DNA of 64,000 nt from Oenanthe sinensis (lineage: Eukaryota; Streptophyta; Magnoliopsida; Apiales; Apiaceae): NCBI GenBank assembly GCA_028671895.1, contig CM053796.1, positions 32,424,860 to 32,488,859 on the forward strand, in the 5' to 3' direction. The notes under the pieces are model-generated. The model was not told the DNA's origin, searched no databases, and saw only the letters and a list, made by a program, of their open reading frames with translations. The position numbers were made by a program, and so were the translations under genes. Positions 38,987 through 52,100 of this stretch are shown here, piece by piece (position 1 is the first letter of the stretch; every line of letters starts with the position of its first letter).

Positions 38987-39424
38987 GGGGTGTTTGGTTC
39001 ATGCGGTAGGTTTGGTATCACGAATTGGTAAGGCTGTTGCGGGGAAAATTTGATTATTGATACCGATGTTTGTTTAGCTGTGTAATGAAATTATTTAATA
39101 TAAATTATTATTCAATTAATATGTAGATAAAAAAATTTATTATATAAAAATATAAATAATTTTTTTTATTAGTAGTAGTGCTTGATTGTATATGTTATTA
39201 TTTTTTGATTATTAATATTGTTATTTATCAATAATAAAATAATAATATTAAATTTTATACTCATACCCTTCTTTTATACTCACCACCTCTGGTATCAAAA
39301 ATTCATAACTCGTGGGTTTGAGGTATGGGTTGAAATTTAAAAAAAAATAAACTAACACCGGGTGTGAGTTTTATTGATTCTAAACTCATACATTATTGTA
39401 GAAATTCATGAACCAAACGAACTC
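38987..39424. mobile_element. PIF/Harbinger (Tourist-like) MITE at the MOM1 promoter
   Basis: Ends read GGGGTGTTTGGTTCATG on the left and, on the other strand, GAGTTCGTTTGGTTCATG on the right. Both are flanked by TTA (38984-38986 and 39425-39427). The 3-bp TTA duplication and the GTTTGGTT end are typical of Tourist/PIF elements. It is 438 bp, AT-rich and non-coding. Confidence 0.85.
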
Positions 39425-39427
39425 TTA

Positions 39428-42350
39428 ATAGTCTGTTTTAGAAAAATAATGTATATTAAAAAATATTGGTTGTACATATCATATTTATTATGATTATTTT
39501 ATGCAGTACTAAATAAAGTACTCAAGTTTTACATTGAAAATGACCCCAAAAAAATGATTAACTTTGAATTTTTTTACATAAATAGAATTGGACAACTATT
39601 ATAGAACAAATTTTTTTCTCAAAAAAGACCATTGTTGGACAAAGTAATTTGTAATTTAATTGAGTTGAAATTGTATTGCCTTGAACTCGATTTGTAAATG
39701 CAGATGATTTTTCGAATTTGAGTTTGAATTTAACTTAAAACTTGACTTAATGGATAATGAATTTTAAATAATTTGTTTCTATTTTTTCTCGGAACATTTT
39801 GATTTATTTTGTTTTTCTTCTCTTTCTTGTTTAAGTAATTTGATGTATAATATTTAAAAAAGTGAATTAATTAAAATATTTATCATATTTATAATATTTT
39901 AATATTATAGTTATATTAATTTTTTATTTATATTAAAATTTAAAATATTATATAATTTCGAGATACTATTAAAATCGAATGTGATACTTTTTGTAACTTA
40001 AAATTCAATTTTAATTTTTCATTAATCTAATATTTTATAAGATATTATATATAATATTAAAATATATTTTTAAATAAATATTATTTAATATTTAATATTT
40101 ACTTATAATTCTTTAAAAAATAAATTTATTATGATGGGAAAATCTGACCATGATTTCAATTCAATTATTAACATAAATCTCAAACATTTGAAACAGTGTT
40201 CTCCACAATTTCTATACGTGTAAGTTTAAAATAAATAAAAATTGAAATACAATGTTTTTATTTTTCTTTAAAGAGATCTAAGTAAAATCTAGTATAATAT
40301 AAATGTTTAATCACAAAATGTGTGGATTATAAATATATAATACAAATACAACTCTATTATGTATAGGATGAAGGCTCTTTTTACTGAAATATGAAAAAAA
40401 GGATCCACAATGCTTAAATTAAAAAATGTGGCTCTATTTACCCACTCATTACGTTAAATTGTCATCAGTATTACTCATATACGATGTATCATTTTTCCGA
40501 ATACGTCTGTCCATATTACGTATTAACGAGACACACTGCAGTTATATATTGGCGTTTCTGCTATTACAAATTTTGCATAAATACATATTATATGACGTAT
40601 ATTATAAATATGAAAATTCATATCACGTATAACTTTAATACGTTAAATACAGTCTCGTATTTCCCATTGATATGTAACCGAGAATTATAATTAATCTGGT
40701 AGGCATTTAAATTCACTGTCGGGCAACCATTTTTCTGTCTTTTTATGAATCAAAGTCTAAGCAATAATAAAGAGAGAAATGAGATTATGTAGTATAGAAA
40801 ATATATATAATACTTAGAAGTGGGTTTGTATATTGTTATGTATTTTGAATTTTTGATGTAGAATAGTGCAAGGAGTAAAGGATGGTTCGCCTCGTTGCTG
40901 CATAGAGTCAATTGTGAGTGTACGAGAGCTTTGTCTTTATGCTTGTATGAAATGAATTAGAATCTATAAATATGCGGGACGATATGTGTTAAACAATACG
41001 AGTGATGTAGAAGAGGGTTGAATGGAATTTATAAAATAATTATTTTTCTTGCTAACAACAAATAAGACAATAATACTAGTAAGTATAAAATGCAGACAAA
41101 CTTAATCAAGCATATGAGAACATGTGTTTAACTTCAAAAAATAATTTTATTATTTTTTGTTTGCTACAACTGACTGAAAAATAATTCCAGTTACAAAAAA
41201 ACAAAAACAATGGATTTGCTAATATTTCTTGCTTGAAAAAAATTTAGCTCAATTGTATAAAGAAAAAATGTTTGTGAGATATGTGTATTTATACTAAAAC
41301 ACATATTTCATTTACATGTGTACTTTTCCTTTGACATATAATAAAACTCAAAATAGAAACTTTGCTTTTATGGTTCAACATTGGTTTCATTCTATTTGTA
41401 AATAAAATTGTGATGAGATGACAAAAATCTTTGATTCCTGGTGCACAACTTGTCTTTTTGCTTGTCTTCTCCCAAGTTGCAGTAATAGGCTTGACAGACT
41501 AGATAGTAATGTATAAATCATTCATTGTACTTTTACTATCTAATCTGCTACGTAGAACAGATTGTTAGCTTCACTAAAAATTTATTGTCAACTTTTAGCT
41601 CTTCTTTGGTGACAGTATCTTTGGCTCCGTATATGTTGATGTCAAACCTTAATAGATCCTTAAAATTTACTGTCTCCAAAGTTGCTGTCAACTATCTCCG
41701 CTAAATGTGTTGTCAGTAGAACATGTTGTTTGTGAACCGTCAAGTCTACTGTCAATGAAATAGTTGTTGTCGTCTGTTCGTTTGTGTTGTCACCCGAATA
41801 TGCTGTCGCAGGTTTCAGTTGTAGAATGTTACTATCAAAGTTTTGACCCATGTTATGCCTGAACACTCTGTGAACTTCTTCATGGATCATGTTATTGTAT
41901 TTGTACAAGACATTAACTATTAAAACTTACTGTCACCTGCTTGGATATTAAACATACTGTTACAAGTAACAACTAAACATACTGTCAATATACATATGAT
42001 AGTACATTTTACTTAGTTATTTTTTAATTAATTTAAATAACTTATAGTTGATTACACCACAATATCTAACAATCTCCCCAATTTGTTTTTATGTAAAATA
42101 AAGACAAATTCAAAATAAATCGCAGTTGCTAAATAATTGAAGTGTTTGTATAGAAAAAATATTCAAACTAAATAATTTATACTAGATATGAAAATTGTGT
42201 AAGATAAAATTTTATATTATAAAAATAATGAGTTGAATATTTAACTATATGCAAATATTCAAAAAACACTATATTAGCTTAAATTCATTTTCAACTTTAT
42301 TTTTAAGAATGATATTCACTATTTTTTTAAGTCAAGAGTTTAGTTTAACA
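39428..42350. other. AT-rich intergenic DNA
   Basis: No supported gene. The part from about 41000 to 42090 differs in composition, with repeated ACTGTC/TGACAGT words, and ends with AACAATCTCCCCAATTTG, a phrase that resembles sequences in some plant retrotransposons, but I found no LTR pair or reverse transcriptase. Confidence 0.4.
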
Positions 42351-42352
42351 AA

Positions 42353-44193
42353 TCTATATTATATTATTAAAACCGAAAGATTAAAAGTTTTGGTCGGTAT
42401 GGTACTGGGTGAACCATAAAAAAGATCTTAGCCGTCCAATTTTAAGTAAACCATAAAAACAATCATAACCATTGAATTTTAATAAAATCTAATTTTAAAA
42501 AGAATATAATCATACATACAACTATAACACCAGTATTCATCTTTTTATACAACTCATCATAGATATGATAATATTATATTATATTTAAATTATATTCTAT
42601 ATTTTTTATTTTATTTAATGAAATATAATTTTAAAAGAATATCATCATACGTACAATTCTAATCCCAAGTGGTCCTCCTTTTATACAAAATAGGATAATA
42701 AGATAAAATAATATCATATTATATTTATATTATATTATATATATTTTTTTTACAAATCCCACTTATTCTATAATTTTTATTCATATTATATTTAAATTAT
42801 ATTATATGAATATTAAATTTTATGAATATTAAAATAATAATATTATTTTATTAACATTAATTAAATTTTATCACTATGTTATATCTATATTATCTATACT
42901 TTTATATTATATTATTTTAAACAAACTTCTCTTTTAATTAGAATATATAGTTGTACTCACAATCTACTAACATGTTTCAATTTTCCTCATCGCTCAAATA
43001 CTTTAATTTATTTAAAATTAAAATTTTATAATTAAAATTTTTGAATATTAAAATTATATTATATTTTACATACATTAAAATATACTCTCTTATTTAAATT
43101 TTAATTAAAATATTTCTAATATATTTGTAAATCTTTTTATTAATAAAATTTTCCTAATTAAATTTAAAGGAAAATAAAAAGTTTGGTCAGTTGGTCGTCC
43201 GTCCGGTAAGTCCTCTTTTTATATAACTCTTTTTATCATCCGTAAGTTTTCTTTTTATACGTCTTTTTTATGCAATTATGATATAATTATAATTTAATTT
43301 TAAAACATATATATTTTACATATAACTCTATCATCAGTGACTCATTTTTTGTGCAACAATCTAATAACATATCTCACTTTACTTCTACTTGAAATTACAA
43401 CTCATTAATTAAATTTCATGAATATTAAAATTTATTAATTAAATCTCATGAATATTAAAATAATATTATTATTTTATCTATAAAATTTTTTATAGTTGAT
43501 ATAATAAAAAAATTTAAATTATATATTTAAATCAAATCAAATAATTAATATATAATTTATTAATCCCGTCCGTGCTTTGCATGGGTTATGGTAGTCGATC
43601 GATATTTGGGGGTATGGTACTGGATGAACCATAGAAAAGATCTTAACCGTCCAATTTTAAGCGAACCATAGAAATAATCTTAATCATTGAATTTTAATAA
43701 AATCTAATTTTAAAAAGAATATAATCATACATACAACTCTAACACCAGTATTTCTCTTTTTACACGACTCATCATAGATAGGATAATATTATATTATATT
43801 TAAATTATATTCTGTATTTTTTATTTTTCAAATCCTCTTTATCCTATAATTTTTATTTAATATATCATTAAAGTTTATCCTATAATTTTAATTTAATATA
43901 TCATTAAAGTTTATGATAACATTGAAAGTTTAATTATTGGGTCTAATTTTAAAATATTAATCTTCTAACTAAAATATCTCACATTAATCTCATAACTAAA
44001 ATACATCTCTATACAAAATAAACAAAAAATATCCTATTAAAATATAAATACAAATAAATTATATAAAAATATATACATATAATATTAAATAAAATTTAAA
44101 ATTTTATTATACAAATACAAATAAATTCAAATCATTAAAAAATATTAAAAAACTAAAAAAAACCATCCGTGCATCGCACGGGATATAAGCTAG
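42353..44193 (+). mobile_element. Helitron-like element, composite
   Basis: Starts TCTATATTATATTATTAAAA and ends with a GC hairpin (CCGTGC ATC GCACGG) followed about ten bases later by CTAG; it lies between A (42352) and T (44194). A TC start, hairpin plus CTRR end and A/T insertion without duplication define Helitrons. A second, decayed hairpin (CCGTGC TTT GCATGG, then GTTATGGTAG) lies at 43570-43593. After it the sequence GGTATGGTACTGGATGAACC restarts a stretch almost the same as 42400-42540, so two related copies are joined. No Rep/helicase gene is present. Confidence 0.75.
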
Positions 44194-44735
44194 TCTAAGT
44201 TAATAAACTATTAACATGAATTACATTGTTATTGAAGTTAATAAACTATTAACGTGATTTATATTGTGATGATGCTGAATATAATTATTATTTTTAAAAT
44301 AATATATACAAACTTTATTAATAAGTATAGAACAGGGATGGGTACTAACATAATATATGTAATATCGAAATTAAAACAATGAAATATTTGTTAGAATTAT
44401 GTTAAAATTGACTATTTAAATGAATAAATATTGATTTATTGATTAATATACACTTATCGAAATTAATAAAATATTGTGATTCTAAGTATATTAATTTTTA
44501 GAGGTTTTATCGTAATACGTATTGTGTATATGTATACATATAATTTTTATCTATATAATAGTTTATAAACGAATTTTATTATAATTTAGACTCAGATGTA
44601 TTATGAAATAAACGAATTTATTGTGAAAATTCTTGACTTCTAAATGGTTATAAGTCATTTATGATAAAATTTGTAAATGAGGAAATGAAATAATAATGAA
44701 ATGAGTAAATTTTGATTAAAATATATATATATATA
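44194..44735. other. AT-rich spacer
   Basis: No coding or element signature between the Helitron-like end and the (TA)n run at 44721-44735. Confidence 0.5.
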
Positions 44736-45809
44736 GGCAGATGCTCAAATGAGAACCTTTTTTAAAATGAGAACTGAGATCTAATCTCAGCCCCTTATTT
44801 TAATATTATCTTTTAATCTAAGCCCTCCGTTCTTTTCTTATCCTTCTCACATGTCTGTATCTACTTTCTCTCTCTGACCGATATGATATTTATTTCTTCA
44901 CATCTTTCAAACATTTCTTCACATCTTTCAAACACAAACATTCATACATCACATATACATACACATAAAAACAGATAAAATATATTTATTTATAAACATA
45001 TACATATACCCGTATATGCATATTGTAAATATATAGATTAATTCATATAATATATCGACTGTGTGACTTGAATCTGATGAGCTCTCTTGCAACAAGATCG
45101 ATTCATTATATTACATCGAGAAAGCTAAAATTCGACGAAACTTGTAGTGATTGTATTTGAAGTAGAGTAACGATAGTAATTCAGATTTGATGTGTATAAA
45201 GTTTTTTGATTAGTGAGTTGATCTGAATGCATACATAAATTTAATTTTTTTTGTGATTTATGTTAAAAATATTTTGATATTGTCTTTTTTGATTACTGAG
45301 CTAACAAACGTTTTCCCGATCGATGTGTTTCGGTGAAATCGATGGCAATGAATGAAAGAGACAGTGGTAAAGATTTGTGATGTTGATTAAAAATATATTG
45401 ATGATAGAGATATTCAAATCTATTTATTTTTTGTTTTTTACTTAAAATTTTTTGGTGATTCACATCTAAAATTTGGTGATTTGCAATTAAAAATCGGTGA
45501 TTCACGTTTAAAATTTGTTGATTCGAAATAAAATTTGATGATTTGATATAAATTTTGATTATATTTTGATGACTGGGGTGATGTATGGTGGTATGGTTGT
45601 TTAAATTTAATAATTTTGAATTTAAATTTTGTGATTATATAGGTGGCATAGTAGTAGATTGTAATGTCATTAATGTAAGTATTAGTAATGAGATAATGGT
45701 GATAGAGTTGTGACAATATTGTTGGCAGTAGTGATTTGTATTTAAATTTAGTGTTTCTGTATTGGATTCTTAGTTCTCATTATAATATTTTCTCATTAGA
45801 GTAGCTTCC
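44736..45809. mobile_element. TA-flanked inverted-repeat element (TAFT/Micron-like), copy 2
   Basis: It lies between two (TA)n runs. The left end GGCAGATGCTCAAATGAGAA...AATGAGAACTGAGA is mirrored on the right by GGAAGCTACTCTAATGAGAA...AATGAGAACTAAGA. About 1.07 kb. The interior (45440-45560) has at least six GGTGATT/TGTTGATT/TGATGATT words at roughly 24-base spacing, like copy 1 in the MOM1 intron. No transposase. Confidence 0.65.
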
Positions 45810-46102
45810 TATATATATATATTATAGCTAATTTTTTTTTAAAATCATATCAATAAAAAATTCATCTAATTTATTTTAAAATAAAATATTCATTTTCTAA
45901 AAATAAATTTCAACTAATTTTACGGAACAATATAAACAAGACAGGGAGGGAGGTATTAATTCAAAGTCTTTACAAAGTAGATACAGAAAAGATAGTAGTT
46001 TGGTAAAGCGACCCAGAAAGGCGGGAAAATTAGAAAAACAAGGGTTTGTGGTTGTTGAAATCTGGTTGAATTTATTTAAAAATTAGAAATTAAAGGTTAA
46101 AA
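45810..46102 (+). promoter_or_regulatory. KIN-7O proximal promoter and leader
   Basis: Some 290 bases between the TA-flanked element and the kinesin start. The last 150 bases lose the extreme AT bias and include the E2F-type site listed next. No TATA box is obvious. Confidence 0.5.
46020..46030 (+). promoter_or_regulatory. E2F binding site (TTTTCCCGCC type)
   Basis: GGCGGGAAAAT lies about 75 bases before the KIN-7O start codon and is the reverse complement of the TTTCCCGCC core used by plant E2F/DP factors in genes switched on with the cell cycle. This fits a mitotic kinesin. Function is inferred from position and identity of the gene. Confidence 0.6.
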
Positions 46103-49100
46103 ATGCAGAGAATTAATGTATCAGTAAGAGCACGCCCACTCTCCCCTGAAGATGCCAAGTCCAGTCCTTGGTGCATCTCCGGCAACTCCATTTTCATCCC
46201 CAATCACTCTTCCAAGTTCGAATTCGGTAATATACTTACATTACGTACATATGTGTTGTGTGTATATTTGTGTTTGTATTTAGTTGGATTGATTTGTAAT
46301 TCGGTGGTGGATTTTAGATAGGATTTTCGGAGAGGATACGAAAACTGTTGAGGTTTACGAGTCTCGAACTAAGGATATTGTTGCTGCTGCCGTCCGCGGT
46401 TTTAATGGTCTGATGGTTATTTTTTGTTTTGTTGTTTCCAAGTTTTGGTCTCTGCTGTGTTGTATGTAATGTAATGTAATTTAATTGAGGCTGTTATTGT
46501 TCTGTGTTTGTGTAGGGACTGTGTTTGCGTATGGACAAACGAATAGTGGAAAGACACATACGATGCGTGGTTCGGATGCTGAGCCTGGAGTTATTCCTCT
46601 TGCTGTTCATCATGTTTTTGATATTATACAAGAGGTTTTGATTATAACTTGAAATTTTGTTTTTGTTTATTTATTATGTTTTGTTGTTTTTGTTAGTGTC
46701 TTTGTCGAGGAAATGTACTGGTATTGTTTTGTTGGTTCACATATTCTTGACATTTTATGGTTTTAGCTTTGAAAATGTGTATATAATTCAAGTTTACCGG
46801 TTAGTCACATTTGGGATTACGATATGTTTTTCTATTCTTGAAACCTCATTTGGGCGGTATTTTGTGGTTTGATTGGACAAGTGTATATATAGATACGAAC
46901 AGCAAAGTCTATAGATAGGAATTCTTTTGTTTAATGTTGAGCCAGGTGGTCTCTGATAACAATCAATGAACCTTGACCAAGACCATTTCTAAAATGTGCT
47001 AGTTGCTTGAATATGAATTATAAATAGCTCTCACTGCAGATGGTGGCTGAGTATGTGTTCGAGTCCTATTGTCATTTTTTTTTGTGTGATCTTTTATCCA
47101 TTTAGGTAATGGACCGGGAGTTTCTTCTGCGTATGTCATATATGGAGATTTATAATGAGGAGATTAATGATCTGCTGGTTCCTGAGCATCGGAAGCTACA
47201 GATTCATGAAAGTAACGAGGTACTGTATGCATATCCATCCCTGTTGGTGAATTAGTATATGTAACATTAATAAATGTTATTGTGGTTTATTCTACATGAA
47301 GCGAGGAATATTTGTTGCTGGTTTAAGAGAAGAAATTGTTGCCTCAGCAGAACAAGTCCTTGAACTTCTAGCTTTTGGAGAATGTAAGTACATGAACATC
47401 TCTCTCACTTTTAGGTGGGCTTTCTTTTGATAACTTAGAACTTAGAAGTCTATTAGTTGGGACAAAGGAATAGTATATGCATACATATACTGAGCATTTA
47501 AAGTTTTTATATGCTGTTTTGAGTGAACTATCCGAGATATTTGAAATGTATTGGGTATTAGTGTCAATCATAAAATTTCATAGTATACCAACTTGACAAT
47601 AAATCACTAATTCTTAAAAGTTCACTTAAAATTTTGCAGCTCATCGTCATATCGGAGAAACAAATATGAACGTGTATAGTAGTAGATCTCATACAATTTT
47701 TCGAATGGTATGGCTAATATCTTTGGAAGGTCTAATATTGTAGGGTACTAGGGTCTAGGATCATTTATATTTATTTAAGTTTTCTGTTGGAATAGATAAT
47801 TGAGAGCAAGGATGATAGTCAAGATGATGATACAGGGACCTCTTGTGACGCTGTTCGTGTATCTGTTTTGGTACGAGATAACCTTTAGCCTAATCTATAT
47901 CCCTGTTTACTCTGCTTATACTCTTTTAATTCATTACCCGCTTTTTTTGATGTTCATCATCAATTAGAACCTAGTGGATCTAGCTGGTTCAGAACGTGCT
48001 GCAAAGACTGGTGCTGAAGGTGTTCGCTTGAAAGAGGGTTCCCACATTAATAAAAGCCTGATGACTCTTGGTACTGTGATTAAAAAATTAAGTGAAGGCG
48101 CTGAAAGCCAGGGGTAGGTTCAGGTGTCCACATCACATACCTGTACGTTTCACTTTATAAAATTTCACTAATAATCCCACATTTCTTTTTATCTAATGCA
48201 GGAGTCATGTTCCGTATCGTGATAGCAAATTGACACGCATTTTGCAGCCTGCACTGGGTGGAAATGCGAATACTGCTATTATATGCAATATTACACTTGC
48301 ACAGGTTGACACTTAATTTAGTTGATTGAAATCTAATATCAAGTTTCTCTCGAATTGATGTGGTTATGCAATGTTCATATTATGGACTCTGACTGCTTTA
48401 TTACTATAATTGGTTTTTAAATTAAGCTTTGTGTTTGTTTCTTACTTACAATGCTTCCTTTTTTAGTGTGTAAAAAGGTCGATAGAGATTCTTTTTATGG
48501 TTACATAATACATACTGATTTTTTGCCGCCTGTTGTGCGTGTTTAGTGTTTGTATGTGTGTATAAATCAGAAAATGTTAAGTTGTTGAAGCTGAATATGG
48601 TAGGTTATATGAAAATCATGCAATGCAGTGCTTGCACTAACTTGCTTTCATTCTGTTATATTATCTGCAATTTTTAATATTCCGACATTATGTTTATTTT
48701 GCCTATGTTGTTATATTTGAAGTGGTTCTCATTATCCTCTGAGGCTCAAGTTTTCTGAAATCTGAATTGCTTGCGAGGAAAATGAGATCTTGTCAGGATC
48801 ATACTAGAGCTTTTCTAGGTCCTCTAAAAGTTTATTATGGTGCTTTTCCACAGGATTCAGTTGATTCAGGTTCTTTTGCTTATACTTTCTCTTTACATTT
48901 TTATGACACCCTCCTTATTTGGTTGCAGATTCATGCTGATGAGACTAAAAGTAGTCTCCAATTTGCAAGCCGAGCTTTGCGTGTCACAAATTGTGTTATA
49001 GTGAACGAGGTTCTGCTCTGGTTAAAATTTGCATGTAACAGATAGTAATACTTTGTTTACTTATGATGTGTTTCTAAAAGCCCATCTGGGATTTTTTGTA

Positions 49101-52100
49101 CCATGAACCCATCCGAAAGTAATTCTTTTCTCCAATCACTTTCTTAGTTGAATCTTAAATTCTTAACCCAGTTAACTTGTTCATGTCCAGATTTTGACGG
49201 ATGCAGCATTGTTAAAACGCCAAAAAAGAGAGATAGAGGAGCTTCGGGCCAAATTGCAGGTTGGGTATATCGATATAATTTATATGTCTATGTTCTAAAC
49301 ATGAATCCTGGTGTAGAAAAGATCTGATTATCTTTTTTGTGTTTAAGGGATCTCACTCAGAACACTTTGAAGAGGAGATTCTTAATCTGCGCAACACCTT
49401 ATTACAGGTTTACTTGATCTAGCTTCCTACTCTATATGTATTATTAAATTCAAACACTTAAAATATGCACGTGTTAAATTTCAGACTGAGCTTGAGAGGG
49501 AGCGAATTGCCTTGGAGCTGGAGGAGGAAAAGAAAGCACAAGCAGAAAAGGAGAAGAGATTGCTCGAGCAAGACAAAAAAATTAAGAACTTGAGTTCAAT
49601 GGTGTTGTGTTCCAATAGGGATGATAACCGAGATCGTTACAAGAAGGTCTGCATGTAATTTGCATTCGTTTCGTCATTTTTACATTTGGATTGCTATCTC
49701 CATTTAGTTACCTGTACCTACTACTATACTTGTATAAGTTTTACTGCTTCACATATTTTGAAGTTGGAAAATGTTTAAGATAGGCTCAGTTTACATTCAC
49801 ACCACTATAATGTTTTACCTTATAAACTGAATCACGGTGCCTGAGGCATCAACCAATGACATTTTCTTCGATACTTTTAGAAAGGATGTTGATAATAGAA
49901 GTCGGAGACATAGGAGATAAAGTAATATGTATGTTTCTTTCTTTGTTTGTGGACATGGCTAAACAACAACAAACAATGGAACCATTCATTCATATATGGG
50001 GTTGTGCCGTAGTGGTCTACTCCTTAGAAGTTCTTTGCAAACCGAATTCGGCATGTTGTTCGTCCATTCCCTTAACCTCCTCATATTCCTCCCCAACAGA
50101 AAAACAAATATATGTATGCACCGGATAACATATTTATATATTACAAAATATATCTGTAAAAAGTTTTAAACATTGCCAACATATATTATAATCTGTATTT
50201 ATTATTGGAGCTCTGGTGTTATATGATCCTCCGTGGTTAAGTGGTTCAAATCTAAAATTTTATACTACTGCAGGAGAAGAGACGTGATACTTGGTGTCCT
50301 GGCAAACTTTCAAGGGAGACTGTGAGGGAGGTAATAACCTAATTCCTACAACTTTATTTAACCATTATCAGACACAATAATGTTAATATATTGAGTGGGA
50401 ATTTATAATTATAATATTAACTACTAAGACCTAAGATCAAGTACTTTCATGAGGTAGAATGTTGTACACTCAACAGTCTTAGCAAAACTGTCCTTTGTTG
50501 CTTTAATGGTGATCTGGTAGTCTTCTTTGTTTTAGCTAAATTCCTCAACCCTACAAAAGGATTCTGCATCTAAACCAATGAGATCTGGATGTGATATGAG
50601 ACCACTTCTACCTTTTGAAGAACTAGTCAATGAAGCTGATGGTTCTTGCAAGGAAGAAAAAAATTGCCGTAATAATTCACAAGCAGACTGCGCTCTTCCT
50701 CAGCCACATGCCTTACTGCACGTCACTAGTAGAAGAAAAGCAACCACAAAGAAGAAAATTTTGTTGGTATGATGTATATCTTACTGGGCCTTCTCTAATT
50801 TCATTAGGAAACACATGCACCAAAATGATTTGTTGTTTTGACAGGAATGCACCGACTTGGAGCATATGCAAAAAGAATACGAAGATCTAATGTTACAATT
50901 TGAAACACAGGTTATATATTAGTTCTTTTCTTGTTGTTCCTTCTTTCCCTTTTTCATTTTTCAAAATTTCCGCGTCAATTATTGTATTTTATCAGATGGT
51001 TTAAAATAGTATTGCAAAATTATATATATATATACACACACAAACACACACTTATACGTATTTGTTGCAGAAAACTACGAGTGATTTAAAAATTACATAT
51101 TTGACAAAGAGGCTTGAGGAGGCTGGCCTTTATATAGACAGTGCTGTAGACGATTCTATGTTTCACGCAAATAAAAATGAAAGATTAAATGATTCTGAAG
51201 CTATCCTCGTGATCAAGCAACTTCAAGAAAAGGTTCACGTCTTATTGTGCAAGGAGATTTCTTGATATTACATTTCTTTTGGAACCAAGCTAACTGGTGT
51301 CTGATGCTCATGTACATGTATACTCTCTTGCAGATTAACATGCTGGAGATGGAGAAGTCCTCAAGCCAGCAAAATTTTGATGACGTTGTTGAGTTACTTA
51401 CTGAGCAGCAGACCAGTGCAAATGTGAAATTTGAAGAGGTAACATAAAATTTTATGTTTAGCATGTAATTGTAAGCTTGTCCAGGAACAATTTTTGAGGT
51501 GGTTAATGTGATGTGATAATATGAACTGAGTTACAGGATAGTCGAGCATTGTTGCTCTATCTCATCCATAATTTTAATTCAACCTCTTCCATCCCGATTT
51601 AGAGTAATATAGATCGAAAGTTTGTTGAATTACTGTTAATACCACTGATTCAATTGTGTACTTTCTTCTGTATGATATTTAGTTGCACATTAATATAAGT
51701 CTATTATTAGAATTGTCTCCACATGTTGAGTTATTTCTTGTACTTGGATGAATGAAGCTACTGTATATTATAAGTAGGCTTAAATGTAATTTAAACCCTG
51801 TGTTATTAACAATATACAATTCAAACCCTCTTTTAATATATTTAGTAAATTTAACCCTACGTTTTTAACTATTTACAATTGAAACCTTTTTTAAAATAAT
51901 TAGTAAATTTAACCCTATATTTTTTAACTATGTACAATTGAAACCTTTTTTAAAATAAATAGTAAATTTAACCCTACGTTTTAAAACATTTAGTAAATTT
52001 AACCTTGACTTTTTAATTTCGGAATAAAATAAATCTTACGACAAAATTTTGAATAAATATTCGTCAAATGCACTATTGACAATTTTTTGTATAGATATTA

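Noticed and set aside
41000..42090. Possible LTR retrotransposon remnant
   Set aside because: A CTCCCC-containing phrase is suggestive but no repeated LTR, primer site or polymerase sequence was found.
47030..47090. tRNA- or SINE-like GTTCGAGTCC in KIN-7O intron 3
   Set aside because: Only a B-box-like word; no A box, cloverleaf or tail could be built around it.
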